Below are positions 1 through 13,790 of a stretch of 64,000 bases of DNA, one piece after another (the first letter of the stretch is position 1; every line of letters starts with the position of its first letter). A model generated the notes under the pieces. That model worked only from the letters and a program-made list of their open reading frames with translations. It did no database searches and was not told the DNA's origin. The stretch is taken from contig VXAI01000049.1 of the NCBI GenBank assembly GCA_013399305.1, forward strand, positions 836,482 to 900,481, in the 5' to 3' direction. The position numbers were made by a program, and so were the translations under genes. The stretch comes from Rostratula benghalensis (lineage: Eukaryota > Chordata > Aves > Charadriiformes > Rostratulidae).

Positions 1-2280
1 TGAGGATGTGAAGATGGGCAAAAGTGTAAGTTAATAGTAAATGATGGAGCAAATTGAAGAGCTGAGAGTGGTGTTGATTGTAAAGATGATTGAATACTGA
101 ATTGCTGTATATTGAAGCAGTTAGAAACATTGATTACTGTGGATTTTAAACACTAGAGGGGTGATATCCACTATGTGCTTCTAGTGAGCGTGCTTGAGAA
201 ATTGAAATGTGTGGGTCTGACCCTGAAAAGCCCTATAGACTCAGAACCATTCCCAAAACACACCTTTTGCTTCTCTAAGCTAATAGAAAAGACAGAATTC
301 TCCCTCCTCCTTGGGCAAAATGGGTCCCAAACCCATTCATATCCAGGTAACCCAGCCTGAAGAACGAAATATTCCTGAAAAGAAAGGGGGTAGGCTCTCT
401 GCAGCCCAGATAGGTGCTGGGGCTGCTGCTCTTGCAGGCACATCCAAGCTGGCTTCAAATTCGGTTGCCCGGCTGGTGATGGAGCCACAGCAGCACAGAG
501 CCAGCGTAGGGCAAGCTGTTTACCCGGTTTTTCAGCCACGGAACAACATTCACATCAGTGAATGCAGTGGAGACATACCCAGAATAAGAATGTGATTTAT
601 TCTTTCAATGTGAGAAGCAGCTATATGTTCAACAAAGGCTTGCCTTAGACTAATGGCCAAAGTAGGCCCCAGTGCAGCTCCTCTATAGAGCGAGAAGAAA
701 GGATTGTTTGTTGAGGCCCAACTGTCCCCAAACCCCAGTCTGCTGAGTGGATTCCGTCATGTAGGAGTTCTCTGCTCCCTTCATTGTCACGGGTGTTTCC
801 GCAGGCCTGCCACGCTCAGCCTAACTGGGGAATTTACTGCCACAGTTGCTGATAGAGCAGATAATTCAAAGTCCTGTCACATCTTGAAAAGAACAGAGGA
901 CGACTATAAACCCGTTTAATAAATGTAAGCTATTGTTTACCGATGGGATACAGGACAATGTGATGTAGCCACAGAACCTCTCATTCTCAAGGAATGGTAA
1001 AGCTCTTAGTGAAGGGATGGGTTAGAGTTGTGGTTGCTGAGGCTGGAGCATGGCTGGTTCCAAAGCAAACTCATGACATGCTCAGCAGTAGCTCACGGAG
1101 CCATAGCCAGTAAGGGCTGTCGTGCTGAGACAGGGGACACTGGCAATGACACTCTTTTCCTCCTGAACTGTTTGTGGTATTGCTTACCCTCTCTCTGGAT
1201 GGGAACCAGAGAAGAAAGAAGGAAAGTTTTGTTAATTCTTAGCATTTCCCCACTGCGAGTGACAATAACTTTGACCATGGGGCACCTAAAATAGTGATTT
1301 GCAAGGTCTCAGGGTGGGTGAGCCCTACTTTGTGTGTAGGAAATCTGCTCTCTGCAACTGGTTTCTTGGTCAGCGTGTGCCTTGCGTAGTCTTGTGAAAC
1401 ACCTAAGTGCTGTCCTGTTCCGGTGTGTGGGTACCTACCCTCCCTCAATAGGTGAAGCAGCCGAGGAGTAAAGATTCAACATTTGCTTTCCAGAGCGACT
1501 TGACTTCAGCTGACCTTGAAAGCCATTTATGCATCTAATTCATGTAAACTAACGCTCCTGAAAAATGCTGCTTTTTAAAAAACCTCGTTTATAAGAGCGC
1601 TCATTTTGGATGCTACTCATTTTCCAGCCTTTTTGGAATACGGTCTTGATTTGTGTATCCCTAGCACTGATTTTGGATGTTAACACTGCTGCATTCTTTG
1701 CCTTTCTTAGCATTCTGCTCAGGTTGTCAGTCCCGAAAAGCAAAACCACTCTTCCCAGCAATGAGGTGTGTCTCACACATGTAATGCCAGGACACTCAAG
1801 CACGGGCTGCAGGTGTTTGAACTGCACCTTAGCGTGGTTTTGGTGCTTGCACAATTGGCGGTAAACTTGGTTGGAAGTGTAGGATTGCTCTAAAATAATG
1901 GTGATGAGCAGTGTAAGTCTGGGAAGCTTGCAGAAGAAGGGGGGGTGGGGAGGGGGAAATGCACGTTTTCATTTGCCTTTGGGGAAGGTTTGTTATAAAC
2001 CACATGCTAGAGCAGAGAGCAGCCTGAAAGGGGCAAGAACTGCTGAGCCAGAAGGTCACACCACTCACCTGACATAGAGAATGATTTTGCTCTGGTCTGC
2101 AGCCTGCCTTCTCTAAATAGCCCTTGCAAATTGTCTGTTAGCAGGGGAAATTTTGGTTGGACAAATTCTTCTTGTATCTAAAGAAAACCAAGGTGGCACT
2201 GAAATTAGTGTCTGTTTGGCCTAACAACAAGGGAAATCCTGTTTTTTTTTTCCTGTGTTGTGGTCATCAGGGGGGCTGAA
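1..2280. other. Upstream flank, no gene seen
   Basis: This is unique-looking AT-rich DNA. The longest open frames are about 120 codons or less and resemble no family I know. A G-rich run at 1939-1956 (see findings) is the only notable feature. Confidence 0.7.
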
Positions 2281-2797
2281 ATCATAGAGTCACAGAATCA
2301 CAGGGATTGGAAGGGACCTTGAAAGCTCATCCAGTCCAATCCCCCTGCCAGAGCAGGAACACCCAGAGCAGGTCCCACAGGAACGTGTCCAGGAGGGGTT
2401 GGAATGTCTCCAGAGAAGGAGACTCCACCACCTCTCTGGGCAGCCCCTGCCAGTGCTCCCTCACCCTCACGAAGTTTTTCCTCATATTTCAGTGGAACCT
2501 CCTGTGTTCCAGCTTGCACCCATTGCCCCTTGTCCTGTCATTGCCTGTCACTGAGAAGAGCCTGGCTCCATGCTCCTGACACTCACCTTTTCCATATTTA
2601 TAAATATTCAGGAGGTCACCCCTCAGTCTCCTCTTCTCTAAGCTCAAGAGACCCAGCTCCCTCAGCCTTTCCTCCTCTGGGAGATGCTCCACTCCCTTCA
2701 GCATCTTTGTAGCCCTGCCCTGGACTCTCTCCAGCAGTTCCCTGTCCCTCTGGAGCTGAGGGGCCCAGAACTGGACACACTATTCCAGATGGGGTGT
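2281..2797 (-). mobile_element. CR1 LINE, 5'-truncated
   Basis: The 3' end is on the left, with octamer-like repeats (ATCATAGAGTCACAGAATCA) followed by GGATTGGAAGGGACCTTG. On the minus strand it encodes the C-terminal part of CR1 ORF2, including a [18 protein letters not shown] block. The element stops at about 2797, so only the 3' half-kilobase remains. It belongs to the same CR1 group as the copies at 13128 and 59811 (shared CTGCTCTGG... GGGG 3' region). Confidence 0.93.
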
Positions 2798-4751
2798 AAT
2801 GGCTCTCCTTAGCCTGCAGCAGGCAGGATGGTTTGTAGAACGCTCTGGGAAGCTGAACTGTGGTGCAGGTTAAACAAAGCCCACCGAAGCTCGCTGAGCA
2901 GATGCACAGCTTTGGATGTTGCAGGCAGCGTGGCTCCTCTCGGAATGGTGAGTGCATCCGGAGTTTAGCTCCGTGGCAAATGAGGCAGAACTCCAGAGGC
3001 GGCTGTGTGGTCCCCTGTATGGGCACTTTGGCTCTACAGAGGAGCACGCAGTGGGTGGGTAAATGCTGGTGGAGGTGGCTGGAGGCAGAGTTTCATTCCA
3101 GAATGCTTTGCAGTTCCTCGGCGTGCAGCTCTGATGCCCAGCCTTTATGAGATTCCCATCGTTTCAGTCAGGTGCGTGATGGTTGTGCTGTGCAGGCACT
3201 GGCAACGTGCAGCTGGCAGGACACAAAGATGCCATGGAACCGTGGGCAGAAGTGGCTGGAATATGATGGCAAAATGCAGAATAAAAAACCCCCCCAAAAC
3301 AAAGAAACATACAAACAAACAAAAACTCAACCCAAAACTAGAAAGAGCTGAAGGGGAGTATTCCTCAAGGGACAGGAAAGAGTTTATGGAAGTCACTGGC
3401 TACCTGCAGTAACTGATTGGAGCTGCCAGGGTCTGAGTGCATTATTAGTGAGGGCCACTGAGTGCCCTTCTTCAGTGTCAGTTTTCCAATAATTATTTAA
3501 ATGCAGATTAAAAAAAAAAAAAAAAAGTAAAATTGTCCATTTCAATATTTCTACTATTTCCACTCACTGGTTGTTCATACAGCTCACAGGTGTCTGGGAA
3601 ATTTGTCTTGAATGACATGTAGCAATAGGATATTTGCAGTACTATTTTCCCCATTTAAGACACTGTATATTGAGGTTGTAAAATGATGTGAATGTGGGGG
3701 AGCCAATAGACTTTTCCTGTGAGCCCTGAATTTGCTCTTCCTGGAAGGATAACGGGTTTTGATCTGAATTACCACAAACCCTTCAATGAGTGAGTTTCAG
3801 ACAAATATTAAACACGTGAATTTTAAATTACTGGTTGGAGAATATTCATCTAGAATTTATTCCAAATTGTTAAAAAAGAGATTTTGCAGAAGACGATCTA
3901 TTATTTCTGCTTATCCCTCATAAAGAAGAGGAACTATACATGCAGACTCCTGAAGCCAGTAAAAGTCAACAAAAGAAACCCAGTCTAGGCATTTCACAAT
4001 AGAGATTCACATAAATATTCACAATTTATAGGCCACCAAGGTCTCATGCTTGGAGCATGAGACACATTAATGGATCTCCAGCTTTGCTGTCCCTGTTCCA
4101 GTCCTTGCACATCATGAAATGGTGGCTCAGCCCATAGCCACAGCCCCTCTCCAGCCCAGACGCTTGCTGGCCCACACATGGTGTGTGAAACCCCAGAGCA
4201 GGGCACAGAGATCTTGACTTTATTCTCCACAACAGCAGAACTTCTTCTGGTTGGGCTCAGCTCTCAGAAGGCTGTTCCTTGTGCAGGTCTTCCTCAAGTG
4301 TGTCTTGTCCTAGTGAGCCCCACAGATCAGAACTTCGAAACCTGAGTGGTCTGGTTTCAGTCTGTGTGAACAAATGCAGACAAGACTCTTAAAGGTTCTG
4401 ATTCAAGCAAACTCTAAAGTATACCCCCACCTTCTGCTACGTGGGCTATTTCATTTTTAATGGTACATACCTTTGGAAAAAATAAGCTATTTGTGAGACT
4501 TCACGAACAGAAAGGGAGCTTGTGTTCATCAATTTTTTCTTCTGCGAGAAATTACTCATTCAGGTCACCCTTTTACTGCAAAAGTATGGGAGCAGAAGCG
4601 AGTCATGCTGAGTCCTTAAGGGGTGGAGTTGCTCTGTCACATACAGAACGTGCTAGGATGGGTGAGAGGGTGGGGAGGGAAAGAGCTGCTGCCCCTTCAT
4701 GCTCCTGATCCACAAGGCACTGAATTGGTCACAGGTCCTTCATGGACCTCC
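2798..4751. other. Flank between two CR1 copies, no gene seen
   Basis: Unique sequence with a 17-base A tract (3510-3526) and an A/C-only stretch around 3286-3336 (AAACAAAC-like units). No coding evidence. Confidence 0.7.
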
Positions 4752-5165
4752 ACAGACTTGGAGAACAAGTCTAGTGAGGAGGGGCTGAGGGAACTGGGGT
4801 TGTTCAGCCTGGAGGAGGCTGAGGGGAGACCTTCTCACTCTTTACAACCCACTGAAAGGAGGGTGTAGCCAGGGGGGTCACTCTCTTCTCCCAAGTCACA
4901 GGCCATGGGACAAGAGGAAATGGCCTCCAGTTGTGTCTGGGGAGGTTCAGATTGGGTATCAGGAACAATTTCTTCCCTGAAAGAGTTCTCAAGCCTTGGA
5001 ACGGGCTGCCCAGGGAAGGGGTTGAGGGACCATCCCTGGCAGTATTCAAAAGATGGGTTCACACAGTGATCAGTGTTGTGGTTTAGTGATGGCTTTTATC
5101 AGAGTTGGGTTGATGGTTGGACTGATGATCTCAGTGTTCCCTTCCAACCCAGGAACCTTTGGTGT
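4752..5165 (+). mobile_element. CR1 LINE, 5'-truncated
   Basis: It begins in the GGAGAACAAG...GAGGGGCTGAGGGAACTGGGG part of CR1 and runs through GGGAGGTTCAGATTGGGTATC to the 3' end TTGATGGTTGGACTG...CTTCCAACCCAGG. The terminal ATTCTATG octamers are lost or degraded. The reading frame is broken by small indels. It is of the same group as the copies at 45188 and 50017. Confidence 0.9.
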
Positions 5166-8100
5166 GACCTGTGGTGTGTCACAGGCTCTGCACGCACATG
5201 TTCCTCTTGCTGGCCCAGCCCTAGTGTCTCCCGTGCAAGAGACTGACTTCACAGGATCTCTCCATGACTGTTTTGCCTGCCTTCCCTCCACTGCCCCATG
5301 GCTTTGGTGGCTCTCGGTGTCACAGGGGAGGTGCTCTCCACCCTGCGGGCGCCACAAGTAGAGCTGCACCCACGCACCCACCATCTCCTGGGGCCATCGA
5401 TTCACCCTGTGCCCAGGAGAAACCCACGGGTGTGAAGGGCCTTGCAGTTACCACAGCAGCAGGACCAATGTCATTGAAAGGGAGAGAAGGGGAAGGGAAA
5501 AACCAAACCCACCTCAAATCCAAGTTCAGTTTTGGAGAAGTCCTTGTTGAATAATACCTGTTGTAGGAGCTGCTTTCAGCGAGGCACGAACGCGTTACCC
5601 TTTCCTTTCTGACGTGGTTCCGAGCTGCTTCATTACCAGCAGACTTCTTTGGGAGAGTGACAGGGTGGGAACCGGCGCTGTAATTACACACCCCGCTCTT
5701 TCTGTGAGATCTGCTGTAAAAACAGCTGGGGGTTCTCATTACCTCCCAAGACAAGCAGCGAAACAAATTTCTCACACCTTGCCCTCCGTTCCAGCCGGAC
5801 ACCGTTCCAGAATGAGGCGAATCATTCAGCAGTGAAAATGTAACCCATAGAAATGCTATTGAGTAGAATTCATTCAAAAGAAGGCATTTCTGCTTGCCTA
5901 ATTAAAGGATAAGGAAAAAAAAATCACGTATATTTTTGGTGGTGGTTTTGGGAGTTTGTTGCTTTTTTTTTGTTGTCCCAAAAGTCAGATCTTCATAGCA
6001 CAATTTACAAAAGGAAAATGTTTCCTTTTCCTGCAGTAGGGTAATTAAAAAACTTTCTCCCTCATCAATTCACCAAACATGGAAGGAGACATTCTATGGC
6101 ATTTTAGTACCTGGAATTCCCTATATTTTTTTTTCAGTTGAAAAATTGTAGTGTAGTGAACTAACACACCCGGCTTACCTGTGCTCTTTCAGTAGAGCCA
6201 TGATAATCTTTATCGTTGCTCTCTTGACTTTGTTTCAACATGCTTTTTAATGCAAATTTCCTAATCTAACTTGTAAAACATTTAATATTTAGAATATACT
6301 CCTTTAAGATGCATCAAAAGAGGCAGAGCTGCATAACAATGCCTGGTGCTGGAGCATTGTGAGCCTGCTACAAAGGAATGAGGTGATTCCTTCTTTCAGG
6401 TCAGAAGGTCAGGCTTCACTGCATTAATTTTGCTGAGTCTCTTTGTTATTTATAACAAACAAGGTCATTTATTTTCATTTCCTTGTTTCTAATTGCATGC
6501 ATCTCCTTTGGAGTATGAACTCAGTAAACAGGTGGCTGAAATGCTGGGGGAAAATGCTTGAAGCTGTTCCAGAAAAAGGGCACGTCCCGCACTGGTAAAG
6601 CAATTTGATGAGTTAGAGATTTAGTCATAGCAGGATGTGCACCTTCTTGAAAGCAAACATGCTTCTCTTTGGCACACACAGATACATGCAAATTCAAAGA
6701 GATTATTTCACTCTGAATGCTGGGTTGATACTTGATCAAATCTAACATTGTATATTTTAAATAAGCCTCGGTGTATATTAGTGAAATACAATCTCTCTTC
6801 CGCTGCTTTTGATTGATTTTTTTTTTTCTCCTGCACTTCTCTGATGAGTATTACAAACAAATGGTATTTCTTCACTAGCTGAGCCTACAAAAAGAGTGCA
6901 TCTCTGGAGGAGAACTTTATCAGAGGATCTTTATGATGAGAACTACCTCCGTGTACTGAAAAAAAAAAGGCCTAATGAAAAGCTAGAATGTTTGACTGAC
7001 AAGAAATAAAACAGATCTTAAATTTTTAATTCTTAAACAAATTCCCACAAATTAAAGGGCATTCATTGGAGTGATTGTGATATGTCTTTTTAAGCCAGTA
7101 AGACCATGTTTCCAGTCAGCCCAAACGGAACTCTGAAATACATTCATGGACAGCTTTTGCATAGGTAGTTATTCAATTTGCATTTGAAAATGCAGGCACT
7201 ATATGGCTCCATCTGTGGCTGCTTTGTTCTCAAAGATTGAGATACTTTGTGGACTACCTGGATTTTAGGGGCAGTTCAGAATATAGCAGGGAGCAGTCGT
7301 TGTCTGGCAGGACTTGAGTTTTTGTTGTGAGTTGGGGACGGGTCCAGGGCTGAATCCATGCGGGGAAAGAGAGGGAGGTTTTCTGACAAGATCCTCTATA
7401 TCCCCAAAGAATGAGAGGCACCATCCCCTGTGCCCACAGGCTCCGTGGAGAGCTTAAGAAACTCTCTGAGCAAGGGGAAAATGTGGGAGGAAGGCTGCAG
7501 AGATGGACATGCCATTCCAAGGGACAATTGTTGTGTCCATTTTCTAAGATTGGGGGTATGGGGGCCGGGGGGAGGTGGTGTTTGGAGGAGGCTCTGCAAG
7601 GTCACGAATCCCCCTGCTCCCCCTGTCATTTGTCTGCAGATTATTTCCTAAGAGTGGGGCAGGGAAGGCAATTTGGTTGTAAGGATTATGCTACAGCTTT
7701 CATTGTTTAGGATGCATACTGTAGCCTTTCTATGAGAAGATTACTGTCCTGGGCTTCTCTTTCCATGCATATGAAAACACACTTTGTAATTTCAGGGAGA
7801 AAATAACTTTAAATGGTACGTTGGAGGAAAGAAAATATTTTGTATCTCTGAAACGATAAAAATCCAAAACCTTTCTGTAGGAAAAATATTTGTTTCTTGA
7901 ATGTAATTATAAATGTCATTGTACATTCTTCCTGACTTCAGTGCTTATCTTGAAGAGTTCAGTGGAAATAAATTGTTTTCATGAAAGCAGAGAAGCCATT
8001 TGATAAACACACTGTCTCAGAAAATTGTTCCTGAAGCAGAGGTCGTTCTCTCACTTTAAAAGAAAGAGAATATGTTTTAGAAAACAAGCCAGGCAGCAGA

Positions 8101-11100
8101 AATAAGCATTTTTTGTTTCAGTCAATTCATTTTAAAAAGCAATGTGTAAATCACATGGAAAATTCTGCATTGATTATTTTGACTGCTGTAGAACCCTGGA
8201 ATAAATGGAGTTGAAATGGACTTATATCAAAGAACATTGCATTTAGGTGGCAAGTCAGAGTGTTATTTTAGTACTGATTTTTTAGATTTGCTTTTGTGAT
8301 CAGATGTTTTATTAAATATTAGCCATTCATGGAAATGAGGGCTGATTCTTTAAGAACAGCTTGGCACATACTGCTTAGGAGCTTGGGGAAATATTCTAGA
8401 GAACTGGATGAAATCTGTCTTCAGCCCTTCAATGCTGAAAACCCAGCCTGTGGAAGCATAAAAAAAAAAAAAAAAAAATAGAGTTCAGCTCTATAAACTG
8501 AACGTAATCTCTGGAATGAAAGTGTAGCAGTTCGTTTTGGAGGTGTCCCTAGATCACACTTCTAGAAATCTGTTTGTTAATTTTTCATCTGGTGAATTCA
8601 TGTACGTGTCTGTTACTGACTCTTAAACTCTGTTGTACAAGTAGTTACAAAAAAGTGTGTGGTGGGGGTGTTGGGTTTTTTTTAGTTCTCAGCTAGAATT
8701 ATGCTGCTATTAATACTGGAGTTATTAATATTCTAATGGAAGACTACATCATTAATTAGGAGACCTAAAGGAAAACTAATGAGTCCTTTGGAAGGCTACT
8801 TCCAGTTATTGTACGGACCTGATCTATCCAAATAAAGATGTATGGCTACAGTTATAGCAAATGTGGATATTTTTTTTATATCTTTGCATATTCTCTAGCA
8901 CTGGTCACTAATTATTTTGTTACAACCTGTGCTGGTACAAAGGTGACAGTTAATATCACAATAAGGCTCTGTACCGTTTGAAAGAGACATGAGAACAGCA
9001 GCATTCTTAGATAAAGATTCTTATTTTTAAGGCATGACTCTCATACTGTACGTGGTTTTCTCACCTTAAATCTTGGCAGTGTCTCATCAAGCGCTTCAGA
9101 GGTTTCCAAGCGATGACCAAAAGCCCATCTCTCCCATAGCCACCCACAAAAGATGTGTACTGTGGTTGTGAAGAGCATCTACGACCACTTCCATGGCTTC
9201 CAGGGACAGCCAGGGCACTGCTGCTCCTGTGTATCTCCCCAGGGTTCTACGCAGGCTCTCAAGGGTAAGTGTGCCCTCTCTCTGGGGACATACAGTATTT
9301 TACTGCATTGAACCCACAAAATCACAGAAAGATATTTTCTTGATCACTCCAGGAACATCGCCACATCCTTATTTAGATGCCTTACCATGAAATGTGTGCA
9401 CCTGAAATACATCAGAGGTCATATGGCTGTGTGCTGTATATTTCAAATAATTACCTTGGAGAACACGGGATGAAATTAAAACTGAAGAACATGTATGAGT
9501 GAATCTGGTGTAGATAAAAGGATTAAATGTAACCTTTCTCACCTGGAAATACTCTTTACCATATCTCACTAAGACGTTTCAGATACGTTTCATTACAATA
9601 ATTCTTTCAGTAATTAGATTGGATTCTACAGTAAAATAAAGTTTCTGCCTGACATTCCTCTGGCCTAATACAGAAATTTAAAGAATTTGGATTGCTTATG
9701 GCGAGCGTGTTTTTCTTCTGTAGACATTGTCCTTGTAAATTCCCTTTGAAAAGCAGGTGCCAGCAGCTTCTCCCCCTCCCCTCTTTTAACTTTAAATTCA
9801 AAAAATGTATGAATGTGGAGAGGACCAGAGGGGAAAAACAAACAATCAAACAGAAACATACCGCACAACTTCCAGGGCTTTTTATCAACAGAGGATGGGA
9901 ATATTAGATAAATAAATATATATGGTTTTATATATACACACAGATCCCTTTCTAACCAAGTTTTCCTGCCTTGTTTTAGAATGGCACCCCTGGAAGAAAG
10001 GAATAGATTGCAGTAGTTTCTTAGTTTCAGTTAAAGCTTTTAATTCTTTAATGCTAATCTAGAAATGACACTGTTCCAGTCATTGTTCTGTTAAAGAAAT
10101 TAATTTTTATATTACTGGACAGTTCCTTTTCTGCTTTTGGTGCTGCAATCAGTTTGTTTTTCAAGGTGGTCTTTATCTCACAATAACTGTATACTGGTAT
10201 GTCAGGATACTGTAACACTGCAGTCAATAGCAGCAGGATACGGGCTCGCCAAAAAGTAACCCTATATTGTCCATTACACACAGGTTATTTTGGAGGCTTG
10301 TGGAATACTTTCTTTAAAGTGGCAGAAACCTTTTTTTTTTTTTTTTTTCATGCCATAAGACAGTTCCACAGCATTAGCTGTTGTCTCTGCTCTGTAGACA
10401 GCCCAAATACTTGTTGTTTCTGCTCAAATGTGGTTAGAATTGTCATAGGCGAGTTGAGGTGATAAAATACTTCGGGTAAGACAAGAGACTTCAGCCATTC
10501 ACAGAAACATCAAAGCAGGCACATGTAAGTGTTTGAAAAATTTTAATAATTTTCTTTTTCCCACTTTCACAAAGTGATGCATTTCCTGACTTGGGTCTGT
10601 AAGAAATAGAATTTTCACAAGCCAAGAACTTTCAGTTGTGTGTTGTTTGTTGGTTTGGTTTTTTTTTTCCCTGCAACACTCCATACTTGTATTTTGAAAT
10701 AGAGTTGTACTTCTAGGGAATGACTATTAAAAATACTTAAAAAAAAAAATCCTTTGATCTGTAGTTTTCTAGATGAAGCAGCTGAGACAAAGAGAAGGTA
10801 AAAGATCATCTGGCAGACAAGCACTAGACTCCAGCTCCCCCGATTATTTGGCTGCTCCCATCTGCTGGCTGACATTCCCTCCTTTCTGCAGGAAACATGG
10901 TCAGTGACTAATAAGTCTTTATTGATCTCTGCTTGAGACACTTGCTGAGAAATGTAGATATCAATGAATATTTGATCTGAATTAATGCTCAGAACAAAAG
11001 TTTTTTTTACTTTACTGCCTCATTTCTATAGCATATTCATGCCTACATGATCATTTACAAATGCCAGCTGACTAGGAGGGGACTTGAGTGAGATAAATTC

Positions 11101-13127
11101 TAATGAATTAATACGCTGTTAATTGTGCTTTTTCTTAGTCAAAAGTTACCAGTGTAGTTGTTGCTTTGAGAGAGGTAAGTCAAAATATTATCGATTCTCA
11201 GCAGCTGTACTTGATAAGTAGAATATAGGCCTAATTCAAAGCCCATTGCAATCAATTAAAGGGACTTCCTATTGATTCGAGGAGGCTTTAGATTATTTTC
11301 TAAACCAGACCTGGTTGGCACTCTGTCTTCTTTTTCTGCTCCTGTATCCCATCCTTTTTCTTTTGTGCCCTTTTATCTTCCACTGCGGGGTAGGGCTAAG
11401 ACACTGTCCCTTATCAGGTGACATTGGGGGTGCTGTGTTCTCCCATTCCCTCTTTTTCCTCCCAGTTCTTACAGGAGCCGATAGACATGGACCCTGCACT
11501 GGGAAATGATTGCACCGGGTCTGTTTTAACCATGACTCTGCACTGTGGAACCAGAGCAAAGAGTTTCCGTCCAGCCGTTCTCATTCCACCCCTTCTTTTC
11601 CTTAATCCTCATCTTTCCTGGCCTCTCTCGGTTTGGTGGTTTTCTGCCTGTGAAGAGGCGGGGGGACACTGTGGTGCCAGAGCCAGGGGAGGGTCGAGTT
11701 GTGGTACCTGTGGGAGGGCTTGGCTGTGCGAGGTGGCGGGTCTGTGGGCCGCAGGGAGAATCCCTGCACGCGGCCCTTTCCAGCTCCTGAACGGCTTGAT
11801 TCACTCCAGTGCCATTTCTGCTCTTACATCAGAAAAGCACTCTGAGTGTTCTGTAATGGCTTTTAAAATTGAATTGTGATGATGAGTCAGAAGAAAGTAG
11901 AGCTGAAGATGGAACTCAGTCACAGTGTGTGTGTTACTGCCTGAATCATAATCGTTGGCACCGGTAGGCACGCATTCAAATCTTTATGGAACAGTGCTTT
12001 TCAAAAAGTTTCTTCGACATCCAAGGCTACCCAGGACTGGGTAAGCTACCAGAGTACTCCACTTACTGCCGGTAGATGCTTTATTAAATCAGCAAAAAAG
12101 AAGGGAATACTGAAAATTGCAAACGCTTCATACTTCTAACTGCTCTGAAAGGGAAAAAAATAACAAAATTATTCCAAAGCCATAGTTTTATAGAAGGACC
12201 TTAAAGAGAATAGCTTTACAAAAGAATCTTTGGATTCCTTTCAAGTGATAAGTACAGAGAGATATAAATACTTTGGCTCATATTCCATCTTTAATGTGCT
12301 CCTGAAATAAAACACGTTGTTACTAACAAACAGATTTGACGTCATGTACATGGATTTAAAGTGTAGCAGAGATTACTCAAGTTTACTTATTTAATAAACT
12401 ACATTGCAGAGCCATCGTGAAAGGAAAGCACACACTTGCCTAGTGTTCCAGCTTGTACAATTCTCTCTGGCAAAATATCACATAAAACCTAGTATTTTGT
12501 TTAAAAAGAAAAAAGAAATTAGCATATATATCCCACTTGCTCTTCTGTTTTTCTTTAAATGACTCATTAATTTCACTGCAGTCTTACTAGTTCTGCAAAA
12601 GACTTAATTTGGGCAGTTGGTAGAGGTGCCAAACTGGATTATAGTCAGGAACTGGAAATTTTTTGGTTGGAAACATCACCAAACGTCTATGTTCTAATTT
12701 CATAATTGTATAAATAGTATTTAAAAATTTTAACTAAATAACATTTCAGGGAAGCTGGAATTTTTTTTTTTTTGCCTAGATGGAAATTTTTTCAATATTT
12801 TCTTTCTTTAATTCTTACTTATTCTATTTAACTTGGTGTTGGTTGCCTGCCCACTACAGCACCTTGTGTTCTTCCTGCCTGCCATCTCCTGCTCCACAGG
12901 CTTGTGTCCCTGGCTGTGGAGCAGAGCCTGTTGCCAAGCTGGTGGGAACATCCTGAATAGGTCTGTGGTCTTTCAGAGGCTCCTTTCAATATGACAGTGG
13001 GACCAAATCCTTCACTTAGAATCACTTGCCTTTTCCCTCTGAATTCAATGGGAATGTGCTTTCAGGTGTCATTAGAAGTGCAGAGAACCAGAGCCAGGCA
13101 GTCTGAAAATATCCATATTTCCCAGAC
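5166..13127. other. Upstream flank, no gene seen
   Basis: About 8 kb of mostly AT-rich unique DNA. It contains a mildly GC-rich patch at 5160-5480, G-rich runs at 7552-7576, homopolymers at 8460-8478 (A) and 10331-10348 (T), and an ancient palindromic relic at 11238-11289. No open frame here resembles a known protein. Confidence 0.65.
11238..11289. repeat. Ancient palindromic relic
   Basis: The left arm AAAGCCCATTGCAATCAAT (11238-11256) pairs imperfectly with the right arm ATTGATTCGAGGAGGCTTT (11271-11289). This resembles a short palindrome, built on a GAAGTCAATGGG-type arm, that I recognise as recurring in bird, crocodile and turtle DNA. The family name is not certain. Two similar sites occur at 19211-19250 and 36164-36198. 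Confidence 0.5.
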
Positions 13128-13790
13128 CCTTGGTGCCCTGGTGCACAACAGGGTGACCATGAGCCAGCAATATGCCCTTGTGGCCAAGAAGGCTGATGAT
13201 ATCATGCATCAGGAAGAGTGTGACCTGCAGGCCAAGGGAGGTCCTCCTCCCCCTCTGCTCTGCCCTGCTCTGCTGTGCCCTGGTGAGGCCCCATCTGGAG
13301 CAGCACTGTCTCCCCAGTTCCAGAAGGACAGGGAACTGCTGGAGAGGGGACAGCAGAGGGACACGGAGATGATCAGGGTCCTAGAACATCTCTCTGATAA
13401 GCAAAGGCTGAGGGACTTGGGTCTTTTTAGTTTGGAGAAGACTAAGGGGGGACCTGATCAACGCCTATAAATACTTCAAGGGTGAGTGTCAGGAGGATGG
13501 GGCCAGTCTTTTTTCAGAGGGTGCCCAGAGATAGGACAAAAGGAAACGAGCACAAACTTGAATATAAGAAGTTCCATCTAAATATGAGGAGGAACTTCTT
13601 TGCTGTGAGGGTGGCAGAGCCCTGGCAGAGGCTGCCCAGAGAGGTGGTGGAGTCTCCTTCTCTGGAGACATTCAAACCCCACCTGGACATGTTCCTGTGG
13701 GACCTGCTCTGGGTGGCCCTGCTCTGGCAGGGGCTTGGACTGGATGATCTCCAGAGGTCCCTTCCAACCCCATAGCATCCTGTGATTCCG
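13128..13790 (+). mobile_element. CR1 LINE, 5'-truncated
   Basis: The copy starts near CCTTGGTGCCCTGGTGCACAACA, continues through ACCATGAGCCAGCAATATGC and the GGCTGAGGGACTTGGG block, and ends with GGTCCCTTCCAACCCCATAG and a decayed octamer (TGTGATTCC). Two long open pieces of the ORF2 C-terminus remain (about 159 and 97 codons, in different frames), so the element has few frame-breaking changes. Confidence 0.93.

Noticed and set aside
311..595. 94-codon alanine-rich frame near the left edge
   Set aside because: No recognised domain, no splice-site or start support, and a competing antisense frame over the same bases.
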